Assembly (NCBI GenBank): GCA_009881125.1
Contig: WXFH01000019.1
Location: 62,001-126,000 of the forward strand
Reading direction: 5' to 3'
DNA: 64,000 nucleotides
Source: Acidaminobacter sp.
GTDB taxonomy: Bacteria; Bacillota_A; Clostridia; Peptostreptococcales; Acidaminobacteraceae
Position numbers and translations under genes: made by a program. Shown here one piece after another: positions 1 to 8,697 of the stretch (its first letter is position 1; each line of letters starts with the position of its first letter). Under the pieces are notes generated by a model that made no database searches, was not told the origin of the DNA, and worked only from the letters and a program-made list of their open reading frames with translations.

Positions 1-1
1 C

Positions 2-637
2 ACCCTGTCGATTCCGCTCTATCTGACCTTTGTACTGGGCTATCGTCCAAACTCCGCGGATATCGTCAGCGGCATGATCTCCATAGCGGGCTTTGTTGGA
101 ATCGTCTGGTTTGTTGAACCTATTTCCTACTTCCCAACCTTAGGTCCGGCTGGAACCTATATGTCATTCCTTTCAGGCAACATTGGCAACATGCGACTTC
201 CCGTAATTGTTGGTACTCAGGAGGCGCTTGGACTTGCCCCTGGATCAGAAGAAGCAGAAGTTGCCGGTATATTTGCCCTCATTTCATCCACGTTCACTAA
301 TTTAGCTGTTTTGGCAGTGGTTCTTGTAGCTGGCCAGGTTCTTATCAATGTCCTACCTCCAGCAATTGTGGCTTCATTTAACTTTGCTTTGCCTGGCATA
401 TTGGGTGCAATGCTCGTTATGATGGGTTCTAAGGTAAAAGTGCCAAACTTGGTCGCATTAGTTGCCATTGGAACTGCGGCCATGGTGACCGTACGCTTTT
501 TGCCAAAATTCTTGCCTGCTAATATCGCAACACCAATATCCCTTGCGGATACAGGCCTTATTGCAGTATTTGGTATTCTTTACTCCGTCTTGATGGCAAA
601 GAAAGATCATGCAAAACAAACTGCTTCACAAACATAA
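2..637 (+). CDS. Multispanning membrane protein, C-terminal part (5' end outside window)
   Basis: The open frame runs in from the left edge, so the start is missing and 211 residues remain. They form about five hydrophobic segments separated by short loops, including an N/G-rich loop (SGNIGNMRLP), and end in a basic tail. This is an integral membrane protein, probably a transporter. Its position 137 bp before an M20 amidohydrolase suggests import or export of the substrate or product of that enzyme, but this is inference from neighbourhood only. I do not recognise the family with certainty; a DUF3100-type membrane protein is possible. An internal Met at 74 exists, but the frame is open to the edge and hydrophobic upstream of it, so it is not the start. 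Confidence 0.75.
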   Translation, partial: TLSIPLYLTFVLGYRPNSADIVSGMISIAGFVGIVWFVEPISYFPTLGPAGTYMSFLSGNIGNMRLPVIVGTQEALGLAPGSEEAEVAGIFALISSTFTNLAVLAVVLVAGQVLINVLPPAIVASFNFALPGILGAMLVMMGSKVKVPNLVALVAIGTAAMVTVRFLPKFLPANIATPISLADTGLIAVFGILYSVLMAKKDHAKQTASQT

Positions 638-722
638 ACTATTTATTGTATAGAACCTGTAAGTTTAAACCGCTGGACGACAGTCAATTTGGTTTAATTA
701 AAAAGAACAATGACGTAAAAGC

Positions 723-752
723 GCCGCGGGCTTCAGCAATGAAGCCTGCGGC
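723..752 (+). other. GNRA-capped hairpin in leader of the M20 gene
   Basis: A 13-bp stem (GCCGCGGGCTTCA against TGAAGCCTGCGGC, one G-U pair) is closed by a GCAA tetraloop. It lies 9 bases upstream of the GAAGGAGG ribosome site (761-768). No U-run follows, so it is not a normal terminator. An mRNA-stabilising or processing hairpin between the two genes is more likely. Confidence 0.6.
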
Positions 753-774
753 CTTCATCTGAAGGAGGATCAAG

Positions 775-1941
775 ATGTCAGACATGTTAAAGAAAGCACA
801 GGAAATCGAATCTTATGTCATTGATATGCGCCGTTACTTCCACGAAAATCCAGAGCTCAGCTGCCAGGAATTCAAGACACAGGAAAAGATCATGGAAGAA
901 CTGGATGCTTTGGGCATCCCTTATGAAAAAGCAGGAAGCACGTCTTTGATCGCAAAAATCAATGCAGGAAAAGGCAGCAAAACAGTCGCGCTGCGTGCGG
1001 ACACAGACGCACTTCCGGTTATTGAACAATCCGGAGTACCTTTTACATCGAAAAATCCAGGCGTCATGCATGCCTGCGGCCATGATGCCCATACAGCTAT
1101 GCTGCTCGGCGCAGCGAAAATTCTCTCTGAAATGAAAGAAGAACTGCCGGGTGAAGTCAGACTCTTTTTCCAGGAAGGCGAGGAAATGTTCGCTGGCGCA
1201 AATAAGATCATTGCTGCAGGTGGCATGGAAGGCGTAGACGCAGTTTTCGGCATGCACGGCATGCCTGGCATGAAAACAGGTTACTATGATCTGACGCCAG
1301 GCTACAGAATGGCGGGCTGCGACACCATATACATCAAGTTTGAAGGGATATCCGGCCATGGCTCAGCACCGCATAAAGCGAAGGATACCATTCATCCTGC
1401 GTGTATGTTCGTCAATGACATTCAAGGTATTGTCACAAAAAATGTGGATCCGTTAGAGTCCGTTGTCCTTTCTGTCGGCAAGTTCGTCGGTGGCACCAAG
1501 GCGAATATCGTCGCAAAATACACTGAGCTGGACATTTCCATGCGTTACTTTGATCCAAAGGTCAGAGAAATTGTCCACGCGGGCATTCAACGACACGCGA
1601 AAGCGATTGCCGACATGTATGAGCTTCAAGTCGAGGTCAATATTGAGCCGAGCGCGGTTGCGCTGCGTAATGATGAAGTTGTGACCCAAATCGCAAGTGA
1701 AGCAGCTGAGAAAGTGTTCGGTTCGCAGCGTAATATCGAGACCAGGAAATTAATGGGCTCAGAGGACATGCCGTTTTACTTCCAGCACGCGCCAGGCGCC
1801 TTTGCATTGCTGGGCTACGAAAACGAAGCCAAAGACAGCATTTACTATCCTCATCATGAAAAATTCAAATTGGATGAAGACTATTTCAAATTTGGAACCG
1901 CCCTTCACGTCCAATTTGCAGTGGACTTCCTAAATAAATAA
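775..1941 (+). CDS. M20 family amidohydrolase (N-acyl/aminoacyl amino acid hydrolase type)
   Basis: This 388-aa protein has the layout of bacterial IAA-amino-acid/hippurate/N-acetyl-diaminopimelate hydrolases. A di-metal motif HACGHDAHT lies at about residues 99-107 (Cys101 and His103 as likely ligands), a QEGEE acidic motif at 133-137 and MHGMPG at about 160; a C-terminal YYPHHEKF supplies the last conserved His. The centre (about 180-295) is the dimerisation or lid domain. It should cleave an amide bond to release a free amino acid in the cytosol; the exact substrate cannot be read from sequence. The start is fixed by GAAGGAGG six bases upstream. A strong terminator follows at 1993-2034, so it is the last gene of its unit. 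Confidence 0.93.
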   Translation: MSDMLKKAQEIESYVIDMRRYFHENPELSCQEFKTQEKIMEELDALGIPYEKAGSTSLIAKINAGKGSKTVALRADTDALPVIEQSGVPFTSKNPGVMHACGHDAHTAMLLGAAKILSEMKEELPGEVRLFFQEGEEMFAGANKIIAAGGMEGVDAVFGMHGMPGMKTGYYDLTPGYRMAGCDTIYIKFEGISGHGSAPHKAKDTIHPACMFVNDIQGIVTKNVDPLESVVLSVGKFVGGTKANIVAKYTELDISMRYFDPKVREIVHAGIQRHAKAIADMYELQVEVNIEPSAVALRNDEVVTQIASEAAEKVFGSQRNIETRKLMGSEDMPFYFQHAPGAFALLGYENEAKDSIYYPHHEKFKLDEDYFKFGTALHVQFAVDFLNK

Positions 1942-1992
1942 GATCGCGGACGCAGTGCCTTGATCTCTTGTACCACAAATAATAATTTCAGC

Positions 1993-2034
1993 AGCCTGCA
2001 GATTGAGTGATATAATCAATCTGCAGGCTCTTTT
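1993..2034 (+). terminator. Rho-independent terminator after the M20 gene
   Basis: A 14-bp perfect stem AGCCTGCAGATTGA / TCAATCTGCAGGCT with a 9-nt loop is followed by CTTTTTGG. Confidence 0.9.
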
Positions 2035-2099
2035 TGGAATGGTTATGCCTAGAAGCGCTGGAAACGGTTTGCTATTTCGCTTAGTAAGGAGGGCTCTAC

Positions 2100-3374
2100 A
2101 TGAAACTACTTAAACCTTATATCCTGGCAGCAGCCCTCGTCGCCGCTGCGTCGCAGATTGGCCTCAGCGTGCTGAACGCAGATTTCAGAATTTCTGCGGG
2201 CATTATCGTTTTGGCTTTGATTTTGAACTGGGATCAGCCGCTGAAGCCCATTCGACTTGGGATCATCTCCGGCCTTTCGGTTTATGCTTTAAGACTCTGC
2301 ATTCATGCGCTGTCGTATGGGAGTATTCAAGAAGTCTGGCTCTCCTACCAATTTGAAATTCTGTTCTATCTGTTTTACGGCATAATCTATCAGGTGCTTA
2401 GCCGATGGTTAGGGAGCGACCACCTCAACCGCCTCGCCATAGTCCTGTTTATCAGCGACCTGGGCGCAAACCTGATCGAGATCTTCTCGAGAATTCTGTT
2501 CTCTTCTTCCCCCTATGACGCTGAAATCACTATAACCCTTTTATTTGTCGCACTGATTCGCTCGCTGATGATCTGGATTGTGCTGAACGGCCTTCGCTAC
2601 TATAAGATCCTGCTCCTGAAAGAAGAGCACGAGGTCAGGTATGCCCGTCTGGTCTGGCTAACCGCCCAGCTGAAGTCGGAAATGTACTGGATGGAAAAGA
2701 ACATGGAAGAGATTGAAAAGGTCATGACCAACGCCTATACCCTGTTTGAGGATATCAAGTTCGACCACCGACGTGAGGGATGGGGGGAAAAGGCGGTCAC
2801 CATTGCCCGGGACGTCCATGAAATCAAGAAGGAATACGAACTGGCAGTCAGAGGAATCAAGGAGCTGACTGCGGATGCGGTCGTGGTTGGGGGGATGTCG
2901 TTTAAGGATATCTGCAAAATCCTCTATGATTCCATGGTGCGGGAAATAAGGGAGATGGCCTGCAGGATTGAGTTGGAGTTTGAATCGGGCGAAAGCTTCT
3001 ATACGGTTAAACATTATTTTCTGATGTCGATTTTAAGAAATTTAATGATGAACAGTATTGATGCTATTGAAGCGGACACAAAAGAAGGTAAAATTAAAAT
3101 GGTCCATGATGCGGATCAGGATCAGCATTATTTTATAGTGACGGATACGGGTCCTGGCATTGAGCCAGAAGATTTAGACCAGATCTTTACGCCAGGATTT
3201 TCAACCAAGATCAATTATGCCACCGGCCATATCAACAGGGGTTTGGGACTGAGCGTTGTCCAGAACATTGTGGAGAAAGAGCTTTGCGGCACCATAGAGG
3301 CGGAGTCCGTCAAGGGCAAAGGGACGACTTTTAGAATTACCATTCCAAAGGCGGTTTTGGAGGCGAGTCTATGA
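2100..3374 (+). CDS. glnK: Sensor histidine kinase, GlnK (YcbA)-like
   Basis: This 424-aa membrane kinase has an N-terminal block of about five or six transmembrane helices (residues 5-165), a coiled-coil linker (about 175-225), a phospho-acceptor His in ARDVHEIKKEY (His240), an N-box with LMMNSIDA (about 314-321), the G1 box DTGPGI, and a G2 box in RGLGLSVV. No periplasmic sensor domain is present, so sensing is probably within the membrane or through a partner. The stop overlaps the next start by 4 bases (ATGA), and the partner is a YcbB-type regulator. In Bacillus subtilis the equivalent pair GlnK/GlnL responds to glutamine and activates glutaminase and glutamine transporter genes. An AGCS symporter lies directly downstream here. 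The ribosome site is AAGGAGGG before ATG 2100. Confidence 0.88.
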   Translation: MKLLKPYILAAALVAAASQIGLSVLNADFRISAGIIVLALILNWDQPLKPIRLGIISGLSVYALRLCIHALSYGSIQEVWLSYQFEILFYLFYGIIYQVLSRWLGSDHLNRLAIVLFISDLGANLIEIFSRILFSSSPYDAEITITLLFVALIRSLMIWIVLNGLRYYKILLLKEEHEVRYARLVWLTAQLKSEMYWMEKNMEEIEKVMTNAYTLFEDIKFDHRREGWGEKAVTIARDVHEIKKEYELAVRGIKELTADAVVVGGMSFKDICKILYDSMVREIREMACRIELEFESGESFYTVKHYFLMSILRNLMMNSIDAIEADTKEGKIKMVHDADQDQHYFIVTDTGPGIEPEDLDQIFTPGFSTKINYATGHINRGLGLSVVQNIVEKELCGTIEAESVKGKGTTFRITIPKAVLEASL

Positions 3375-4210
3375 GAATTTACATTGTGGAAGATGACAAT
3401 AATGTCATGAAGCATTTGAGTCATATTATAATTGATTGTGATCTGGGACAGATCGTGGGAACGGCTAATGACGGCGCTCAGGCTTATGATGAGATCCTGA
3501 CCCTTAAGCCGGATCTGGTCCTGGTCGATTTGCTGATGCCTGGGAAAGACGGCATCACCTTGGTGCAAGAGGTGAAAAAAGTCACGGCCGGTGTCCAATT
3601 CGTCATGATTTCACAGGTCTCCTCCAAAGAAATGATAGGCAGGGCTTATCAGAGCGGCGTCGAGTATTATATCTCCAAGCCCATCAACGCCCTCGAAACC
3701 CAGAGCGTCATTCAAAAGGTCAAGGAGAAAATAAACCTCAGCAGAACTTTGAGCCAGATCCAGAATATATTTGCCGCCTCGTTGGAGCCGACATCTGAGG
3801 TTGTCCGGGACAACAAGGAAGAGGAAATCAAAAGAATTTTTCAGAAGATTGGGATTGTCGGTGAAGCGGGAAGTCAGGACATCTTCAATCTGGTTAAATA
3901 TCTGCACGATAATGGTAAGAGTATGACGGATTTCACGGTGAAGGAAATCTGCGGCAAATTTACAGACCAGACCAAAAGTATGGAACAGAGAATCAGGCGG
4001 ACGGCGACTATTGGGATGACTAATCTTGCGCACCTGGGGATTGAGGATTACATGAACGAGACCCTGAACGAGTTCGCAAACAGTCTCTACAGCTATGAGC
4101 AAATCAAAGTCGAGATGGATTACATAAGAGGAAAGAGCAAGAAGCGCGGCAAAGTGAATATTGGAAAATTTATTGACGGGCTCTTGTCCTACTGCAGCGT
4201 CAAAATATGA
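3371..4210 (+). CDS. glnL: Response regulator with YcbB-type DNA-binding domain, GlnL-like
   Basis: The receiver domain (residues 1-120) has acidic residues Asp8/Asp9, the phospho-acceptor Asp53 in LVLVDLLMPG and the conserved Lys of YISKPI near 103. The C-terminal part (about 150-279) is not a winged helix or LuxR type. It matches the YcbB/GlnL output domain, with features such as IFQKIGIVGEAGSQDIFNL and MEQRIRRTATIGMTNLA. It is translationally coupled to the kinase gene. Expected role: phosphorylation-dependent activation of glutamine uptake genes, most simply the symporter at 4547. A terminator at 4217-4256 ends the unit. Confidence 0.88.
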   Translation: MRIYIVEDDNNVMKHLSHIIIDCDLGQIVGTANDGAQAYDEILTLKPDLVLVDLLMPGKDGITLVQEVKKVTAGVQFVMISQVSSKEMIGRAYQSGVEYYISKPINALETQSVIQKVKEKINLSRTLSQIQNIFAASLEPTSEVVRDNKEEEIKRIFQKIGIVGEAGSQDIFNLVKYLHDNGKSMTDFTVKEICGKFTDQTKSMEQRIRRTATIGMTNLAHLGIEDYMNETLNEFANSLYSYEQIKVEMDYIRGKSKKRGKVNIGKFIDGLLSYCSVKI

Positions 4211-4216
4211 TTTTTT

Positions 4217-4256
4217 ACTGTCCTGAAGGTTACCAAACCGCGGGGCAGTTTTTTTG
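4217..4256 (+). terminator. Terminator after the glnKL-like pair
   Basis: The stem ACTGTCC / GGGCAGT (one G-U pair) is followed by a run of seven or more T. Confidence 0.75.
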
Positions 4257-4278
4257 TTGGGGAAGAGGGTGTCTGAAG

Positions 4279-4340
4279 GTGGAAGAAGGGGTTTGAAAGA
4301 AGGGGTTGATAGGCGTTAGCCGCTGACACCTTTTTCCACC
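4279..4340. repeat. Intergenic repeat, family B copy 1
   Basis: The segment contains AGGGGTTGATAGGC, three variable bases, then AGCCGCTGACACC. The same string recurs at 8586-8614 and, diverged, at 17872-17899. It is flanked by GGAAGAAGG and TTTTTCC stretches that can pair. A related word, GGGTGTCTGAAG, lies just upstream at 4267. Confidence 0.7.
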
Positions 4341-4395
4341 TCGCAGTTTCTTGTGGAAGTTACAAAAAAGTTAAACTAAATTTTCTGACTATTAC

Positions 4396-4410
4396 GAAAC
4401 CGTTTGAAAC
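4396..4410 (+). promoter_or_regulatory. Candidate operator: GAAAC direct repeat upstream of the symporter gene
   Basis: GAAAC occurs at 4396-4400 and again at 4406-4410, exactly one helical turn apart, 137-151 bases before the symporter start. GlnL of B. subtilis recognises direct repeats, so this is a candidate site for the adjacent regulator. Nothing beyond spacing and location supports it. Confidence 0.3.
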
Positions 4411-4546
4411 TTTCTGAAGGTCGTCGTTTAACATGAATTTAACAGATGAGCAGTCGACATAAATGAATAGTCTGAACACCCGAAGTATTGTCTTAGTCGC
4501 AAGTGTTTGAAATGAATCTTAAACAGAACGAATAGGAGTGGGTAAA

Positions 4547-5956
4547 ATGGAAATGATGAATTTTGTTGTCGATGCAGTGAATAAGGTTTTATGGGATTAC
4601 ATATTGATAGTGGCATTATTCGGAGTTGGGATTTACATGACGGTGCGTCTGCGGTTCCCACAGTTTACAAGGCTGATGCCGGCACTGAAAAAAATGGTAA
4701 CCGCGATTATCAAAAAAGAAAAAGCAGAGGAAGGCAAAATGTCACCGTTTCAGGCGCTGGCGACTTCTGTTGCAGCTCAGGTCGGCACCGGCAATATTGT
4801 AGGTGTAGCCACGGCAATTGCGGCAGGCGGACCGGGCGCAGCCTTCTGGATGCTGGTTTCAGCCTTCTTTGGAATGGCGACGATCTTCAGCGAAGCAGTC
4901 CTCTCTCAAAAGTACCGTGAAGAAAAGAACGGCGAATGGGTCGGCGGACCGGCGTATTACATAAAAAACGGCCTGAAGTCCAAGCCGCTGGCTATGTTCT
5001 TTGCAGTTTCCTGCATCATTGCTTTGGGCATTGTAGGTGTCATGGTACAGTCCAACTCGGTAGCTGGCTCCGTCAGCAGTGCCTTTGGAGTACCGGCTTT
5101 CGCGGTCGCTGGCGTCCTCGCAGTCGTTGTCGCTTTAATCCTCATGGGCGGCATGGGCAGAATCGCCTCCTTCGCTGAAACGGTCGTTCCTGCCATGGCG
5201 GGCCTCTACATTGTTGGCAGCTTGCTGATCATCCTTTTCAACCTTGAAAATTTATTGCCGGTCATCAAGATGATTGTTCTTGGCGCCTTCGCGCCTCAGG
5301 CGATTGGTGGCGGCGTTCTGGGCATCACTGTACAGCAAACGGTACGTTTTGGTCTGGCGCGCGGGCTCTTCTCCAATGAGGCTGGCATGGGCTCAACCCC
5401 TCACTCCCACGCGGTGGCAGACGCTAAACATCCTGCAGAGCAAGGCTTCACTGCCATGATTGGCGTTTTCATCTCCACCTTCCTGATTTGTCTGTCAACG
5501 GTTATGGTCAACTTGGCTTCCGGCTCCTATAATGTGGGTATATCCGCGGCGGAGATGACTGCTTCAGCAACCGTTATGACGCAGCTGGGCTTTGCCTCAG
5601 GGTTCGGCGTCTTTGGCGGCATGTTCCTTTCGACTTGCCTCTCCTTTTTCTCACTGACGACCATTGTAGGCTGGTATTTCTTCGCGGAGTCCAACGTCAA
5701 ACTGGTTTTCAACTCCAAAGCACTGACACTGAACGTGTTTAAGGCAGTAGTCATTGGGGCCTTAGTTACAGGGACGCTCATTGACGCGACCTTTGTCTGG
5801 AAGCTGGCGGATCTGTTTATGGGCATCATGGCGCTTCCGAATATCATCGCCATACTATTGATGTCCAGAGAAGTCATTGAAATTCTGAATCATTATGACA
5901 GTACTCAAGAACAAGCTGAAGCGCGTCCTGTGTTCGAGGCAGAGATGGCAGCATAA
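4547..5956 (+). CDS. AGCS family Na+:alanine/glutamine symporter
   Basis: This 469-aa protein has about 11 hydrophobic segments and AGCS family motifs: PFQALATSVAAQVGTGNIVGVATAI (about 64-88, the Na+/substrate loop), GGPAYYIKNGL, and LFSNEAGMGSTPHSHAVA (about 275-292). It should import alanine, glycine or glutamine with sodium. ATG 4547 is preferred over GTG 4538 because AGGAG (4534-4538) is spaced correctly for it. The position just after a GlnK/GlnL-like pair makes glutamine the likely substrate (compare B. subtilis GlnT). A perfect 16-bp terminator hairpin follows. Confidence 0.92.
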   Translation: MEMMNFVVDAVNKVLWDYILIVALFGVGIYMTVRLRFPQFTRLMPALKKMVTAIIKKEKAEEGKMSPFQALATSVAAQVGTGNIVGVATAIAAGGPGAAFWMLVSAFFGMATIFSEAVLSQKYREEKNGEWVGGPAYYIKNGLKSKPLAMFFAVSCIIALGIVGVMVQSNSVAGSVSSAFGVPAFAVAGVLAVVVALILMGGMGRIASFAETVVPAMAGLYIVGSLLIILFNLENLLPVIKMIVLGAFAPQAIGGGVLGITVQQTVRFGLARGLFSNEAGMGSTPHSHAVADAKHPAEQGFTAMIGVFISTFLICLSTVMVNLASGSYNVGISAAEMTASATVMTQLGFASGFGVFGGMFLSTCLSFFSLTTIVGWYFFAESNVKLVFNSKALTLNVFKAVVIGALVTGTLIDATFVWKLADLFMGIMALPNIIAILLMSREVIEILNHYDSTQEQAEARPVFEAEMAA

Positions 5957-5971
5957 GATGAAAAATGACAA

Positions 5972-6014
5972 CAGGCAGGGAAATGGTTTAATAGACCATT
6001 TCCCTGCCTGTTTT
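5972..6014 (+). terminator. Strong terminator after the symporter gene
   Basis: A 16-bp perfect stem CAGGCAGGGAAATGGT / ACCATTTCCCTGCCTG has a 7-nt loop and runs directly into TTTT, which is also the first base run of the 23-bp repeat array. Confidence 0.92.
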
Positions 6015-6148
6015 ATGTTTTGGCTCAATTTCGTTTTATGTTTTGGCTCGTTTTCATTTTATGTTTTGGCTCGTTTTCATTTTATGAATTGGCATATTTC
6101 CTTTTTGTGTTTTGGCGTGATTTAACTTTGCAATATGGCGTGTGTTGT
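6011..6148 (+). repeat. Array of 23-bp direct tandem repeats upstream of the opp operon
   Basis: Five head-to-tail 23-bp units occupy 6011-6033, 6034-6056, 6057-6079, 6080-6102 and 6103-6125, and a decayed sixth unit runs to 6148. Units 2 and 3 are identical. The constant part is TTTTATGTTTTGGC followed by a variable T-rich tail; the most constant bases are TTGGC. There are no spacers. The array is T-rich on this strand and sits between the symporter terminator and the oppA ribosome site. Confidence 0.9.
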
Positions 6149-6240
6149 CTTCCTTGTTAAAATTGCAAATTTTGGGTATCAGTCTTTTATGAGCCGCGAA
6201 AGCGCTCGAAACAGACATTCAAGTAAAGGGGAGGAGAGTC

Positions 6241-8550
6241 ATGAAAAAAGTACTGGGGTTACTGCTGGTTTTACTGCTGCTTATGTCCCTCGCCACAGGC
6301 TGTACAGGAAAGGAAGAGCCGGCACCGGAGCCTGAAAACACCACACCGCTGGTCGTAGGCTATCAGGCCTTCAGCCAGAAATTCAGTCCGTTCTTTGCGA
6401 CGACAGGCTATGATATGGATGCGGTTACTTTGACGCAAGTACAATTGCTCACCACGGACCGCGTTGGCGGCATTATTTATAATGCCATCGAAGGCGAAAC
6501 CGTCAACTATGAAGGTACAGATCATGAATACAAAGGGGTCGCGGACATCAAAGTTGACTATGACGAAGCGGCCGACCTCACCACCTACTACATAAAAATC
6601 AGAGACGACGTCAAGTTCAGCGACGGTGAAGTCATGGACGCAGATGACATTATCTTCAGCCTCTATGTCTTGTCGGACCCAGCCTACACTGGCTCATCGA
6701 CCGTCTATTCCTTCCCAATTCTCGGGATGGTCAATTACAGAGAGAACAACTCCAAGGCCGAAGAGCTGGCAGTCACACCTGAAGAGCTCGCAGCCGCCAT
6801 GGAGAATCCAACTGAAGAAATGAAAACGTTCATGGCTGGATTCGTCAGCGATGTGCTTACTTCAGAGCTGGATTGGGTCAAAGGCATCTATGGGGATCCA
6901 AATTACGAAAAGTACACTAAGGATTACCCAGTCGCCAAAGACCTGTTCGCATTTTTCTATGGTATAGATGAAGCCTATGATTCCACTGCGGTAGCGGATG
7001 AGGCGACCGTTGTGGCAGATGTTATTGCCCAATACGGTCCCGACTGGAAAACCCTTGGCGCTAACTACGGCGGCAGTGAGAGCTATTTTGCTGCAGATAT
7101 TGAGGGTGAAGTCAGCGGTATGGTTCTGAAAGACAAGCTGGCCGCTTCAGATGGCACCGAGGTTCCTAATATCGAAGGCATCAAAAAGCTAAGCCAGACA
7201 GAAGTGGAAGTTAAGTCAAAGGGCTTCGACGCCTCCGCGGTTTACAGCATTTGCGGCATCCAGGTCGCGCCGCTGCACTACTATGGTGACGTTGCCATGT
7301 ACGACTACGACAACAACAAATTTGGCTTTACCCGCGGCGACCTCTCCGGCGTAGATGCCAAGACCACTATGCCGATGGGCGCTGGTCCTTACAAATTTAT
7401 TGAATACAAAGATAAGGTCGTCTACTATGAAGCGAATGAAAACTACTATAAAGGCGCTCCAAAAACTAAATACCTCCAGTTAAAAGAAACGCTGGATGCA
7501 GAAATGATTGCAGGCGTGGGCACTGGCGTCATCGACGTTGCCAATCCATCCGGCACGAAGGCAAAATTTGAAGAGCTGAAGTCCTATAACAGCAATAAAG
7601 AAGTCAACGGTGATAAGATTGTTGCCAATTCGGTCGACAACCTGGGCTACGGCTACATTGGGATCAACTCCAAGACGGTCAACGTCAAGGGAGAGCCTGA
7701 TTCTGAAGCCAGCAAAAACCTGAGAAAAGGCTTCGCGACTGTCTTTGCCGTCTATAGGGATGTCGCGATAGACAGCTACTACGGGGATGCGGCAGCCGTC
7801 ATAAACTATCCAATTTCCAACACCTCTTGGGCAGCACCTCAGAAATCTGATCCTGGCTATGAGGTTGCTTACTCGAACACCGTAGAAGGTCAGCCAATTT
7901 ACACAGAGGGTATGGTAGCGGAAGACAAGTATGCGAAAGCCCTCAGCGCAGCCAAGGATTTCTTTAAAGCTGCAGGCTATGTCTATGACGAAGCCTCCGG
8001 CAAGTTTACCGCTGCGCCGGAAGGCGCGAAGCTGGACTATGAGGTCATAGTCCCTGGCGACGGCACCGGCGAACACCCTGCCTTTGCGATTCTGACCGAT
8101 ACCAAAGCAGCCCTTGAAACGATTGGCATTACGCTGACCATCAATGACCCAGCGGACGCCAATCTCCTTTGGGACACCCTGGATGCCAACACTCATGAAA
8201 TGTGGACGGCAGCCTGGGGCTCAACTATAGATCCTGACATGTATCAGGTCTATTTCAGCAAAAACGGCAAAGGTTTGGGCGGCACAGACAGCAATAGTTA
8301 CAATATTGCGGATCCTGAGCTGGATGAGCTGATCATAGCTGCAAGAAAGAGCCCGGATCAGGAATTCAGAAAAGCGACCTATAAACAATGTCTGGATCTC
8401 ATCCTCGACTGGGGCGTAGAAATTCCTACCTATCAGCGTCAAAACCTCGTCATCTTCAGTCCAGAGCGTGTCAGCATGGAGACCGTCACGCCGGACATCA
8501 CCACTTATTGGGGTTGGATGAATGATCTTGAGCTGCTTCAAATGAAATAG
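6241..8550 (+). CDS. oppA: Oligopeptide ABC transporter substrate-binding lipoprotein (OppA-like)
   Basis: This 769-aa protein starts with a lipoprotein signal peptide ending in the lipobox LATGC (Cys21). The body is an SBP_bac_5 fold: an N-terminal VVGYQAFSQKFSPFF strand, FSDGEVMDADDIIFSL (typical family segment), LQLKETLDAEMIAGVGTGVIDV, and a C-terminal IPTYQRQNLVIFSPERV. It is about 200 residues longer than common OppA proteins; the extra length is mainly at 165-300. It should capture peptides outside the membrane and deliver them to OppBC. The start is set by GGGGAGGAG before ATG 6241. It leads an operon with oppB, oppC, oppD and oppF. Confidence 0.93.
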   Translation: MKKVLGLLLVLLLLMSLATGCTGKEEPAPEPENTTPLVVGYQAFSQKFSPFFATTGYDMDAVTLTQVQLLTTDRVGGIIYNAIEGETVNYEGTDHEYKGVADIKVDYDEAADLTTYYIKIRDDVKFSDGEVMDADDIIFSLYVLSDPAYTGSSTVYSFPILGMVNYRENNSKAEELAVTPEELAAAMENPTEEMKTFMAGFVSDVLTSELDWVKGIYGDPNYEKYTKDYPVAKDLFAFFYGIDEAYDSTAVADEATVVADVIAQYGPDWKTLGANYGGSESYFAADIEGEVSGMVLKDKLAASDGTEVPNIEGIKKLSQTEVEVKSKGFDASAVYSICGIQVAPLHYYGDVAMYDYDNNKFGFTRGDLSGVDAKTTMPMGAGPYKFIEYKDKVVYYEANENYYKGAPKTKYLQLKETLDAEMIAGVGTGVIDVANPSGTKAKFEELKSYNSNKEVNGDKIVANSVDNLGYGYIGINSKTVNVKGEPDSEASKNLRKGFATVFAVYRDVAIDSYYGDAAAVINYPISNTSWAAPQKSDPGYEVAYSNTVEGQPIYTEGMVAEDKYAKALSAAKDFFKAAGYVYDEASGKFTAAPEGAKLDYEVIVPGDGTGEHPAFAILTDTKAALETIGITLTINDPADANLLWDTLDANTHEMWTAAWGSTIDPDMYQVYFSKNGKGLGGTDSNSYNIADPELDELIIAARKSPDQEFRKATYKQCLDLILDWGVEIPTYQRQNLVIFSPERVSMETVTPDITTYWGWMNDLELLQMK

Positions 8551-8574
8551 CAGCGTAAGGCGCTGTAAGTAAAT

Positions 8575-8633
8575 GGGAGGAAGAAGGGGTTGATAGGCAC
8601 TAGCCGCTGACACCTTCTTCCCTTCTTCCTCCC
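8575..8633. repeat. Intergenic hairpin containing repeat family B copy 2
   Basis: A 14-bp perfect inverted repeat (GGGAGGAAGAAGGG at 8575-8588, CCCTTCTTCCTCCC at 8620-8633) encloses the family B core GGTTGATAGGC..AGCCGCTGACACC. It lies between oppA and oppB and has no U-run. It could reduce downstream expression or protect the oppA transcript, so that the binding protein is made in excess over the permease. Confidence 0.75.
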
Positions 8634-8697
8634 TTTACCCAATCATCGCTCTTCCGACAGCGAAAAGAATGACCCAAAGAAGAAGTGGGGGTTCGCG

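Noticed and set aside
5895..6125. 76-codon frame through the 23-bp repeats
   Set aside because: It begins inside the symporter gene, passes through a terminator hairpin and encodes low-complexity Phe/Leu/Trp sequence derived from the repeats.
6011..6148. CRISPR array
   Set aside because: The 23-bp units are contiguous without spacers, and no cas genes are present.
7480..8196. 238-codon minus-strand frame opposite oppA
   Set aside because: Antisense shadow of a well-supported gene, with improbable composition.
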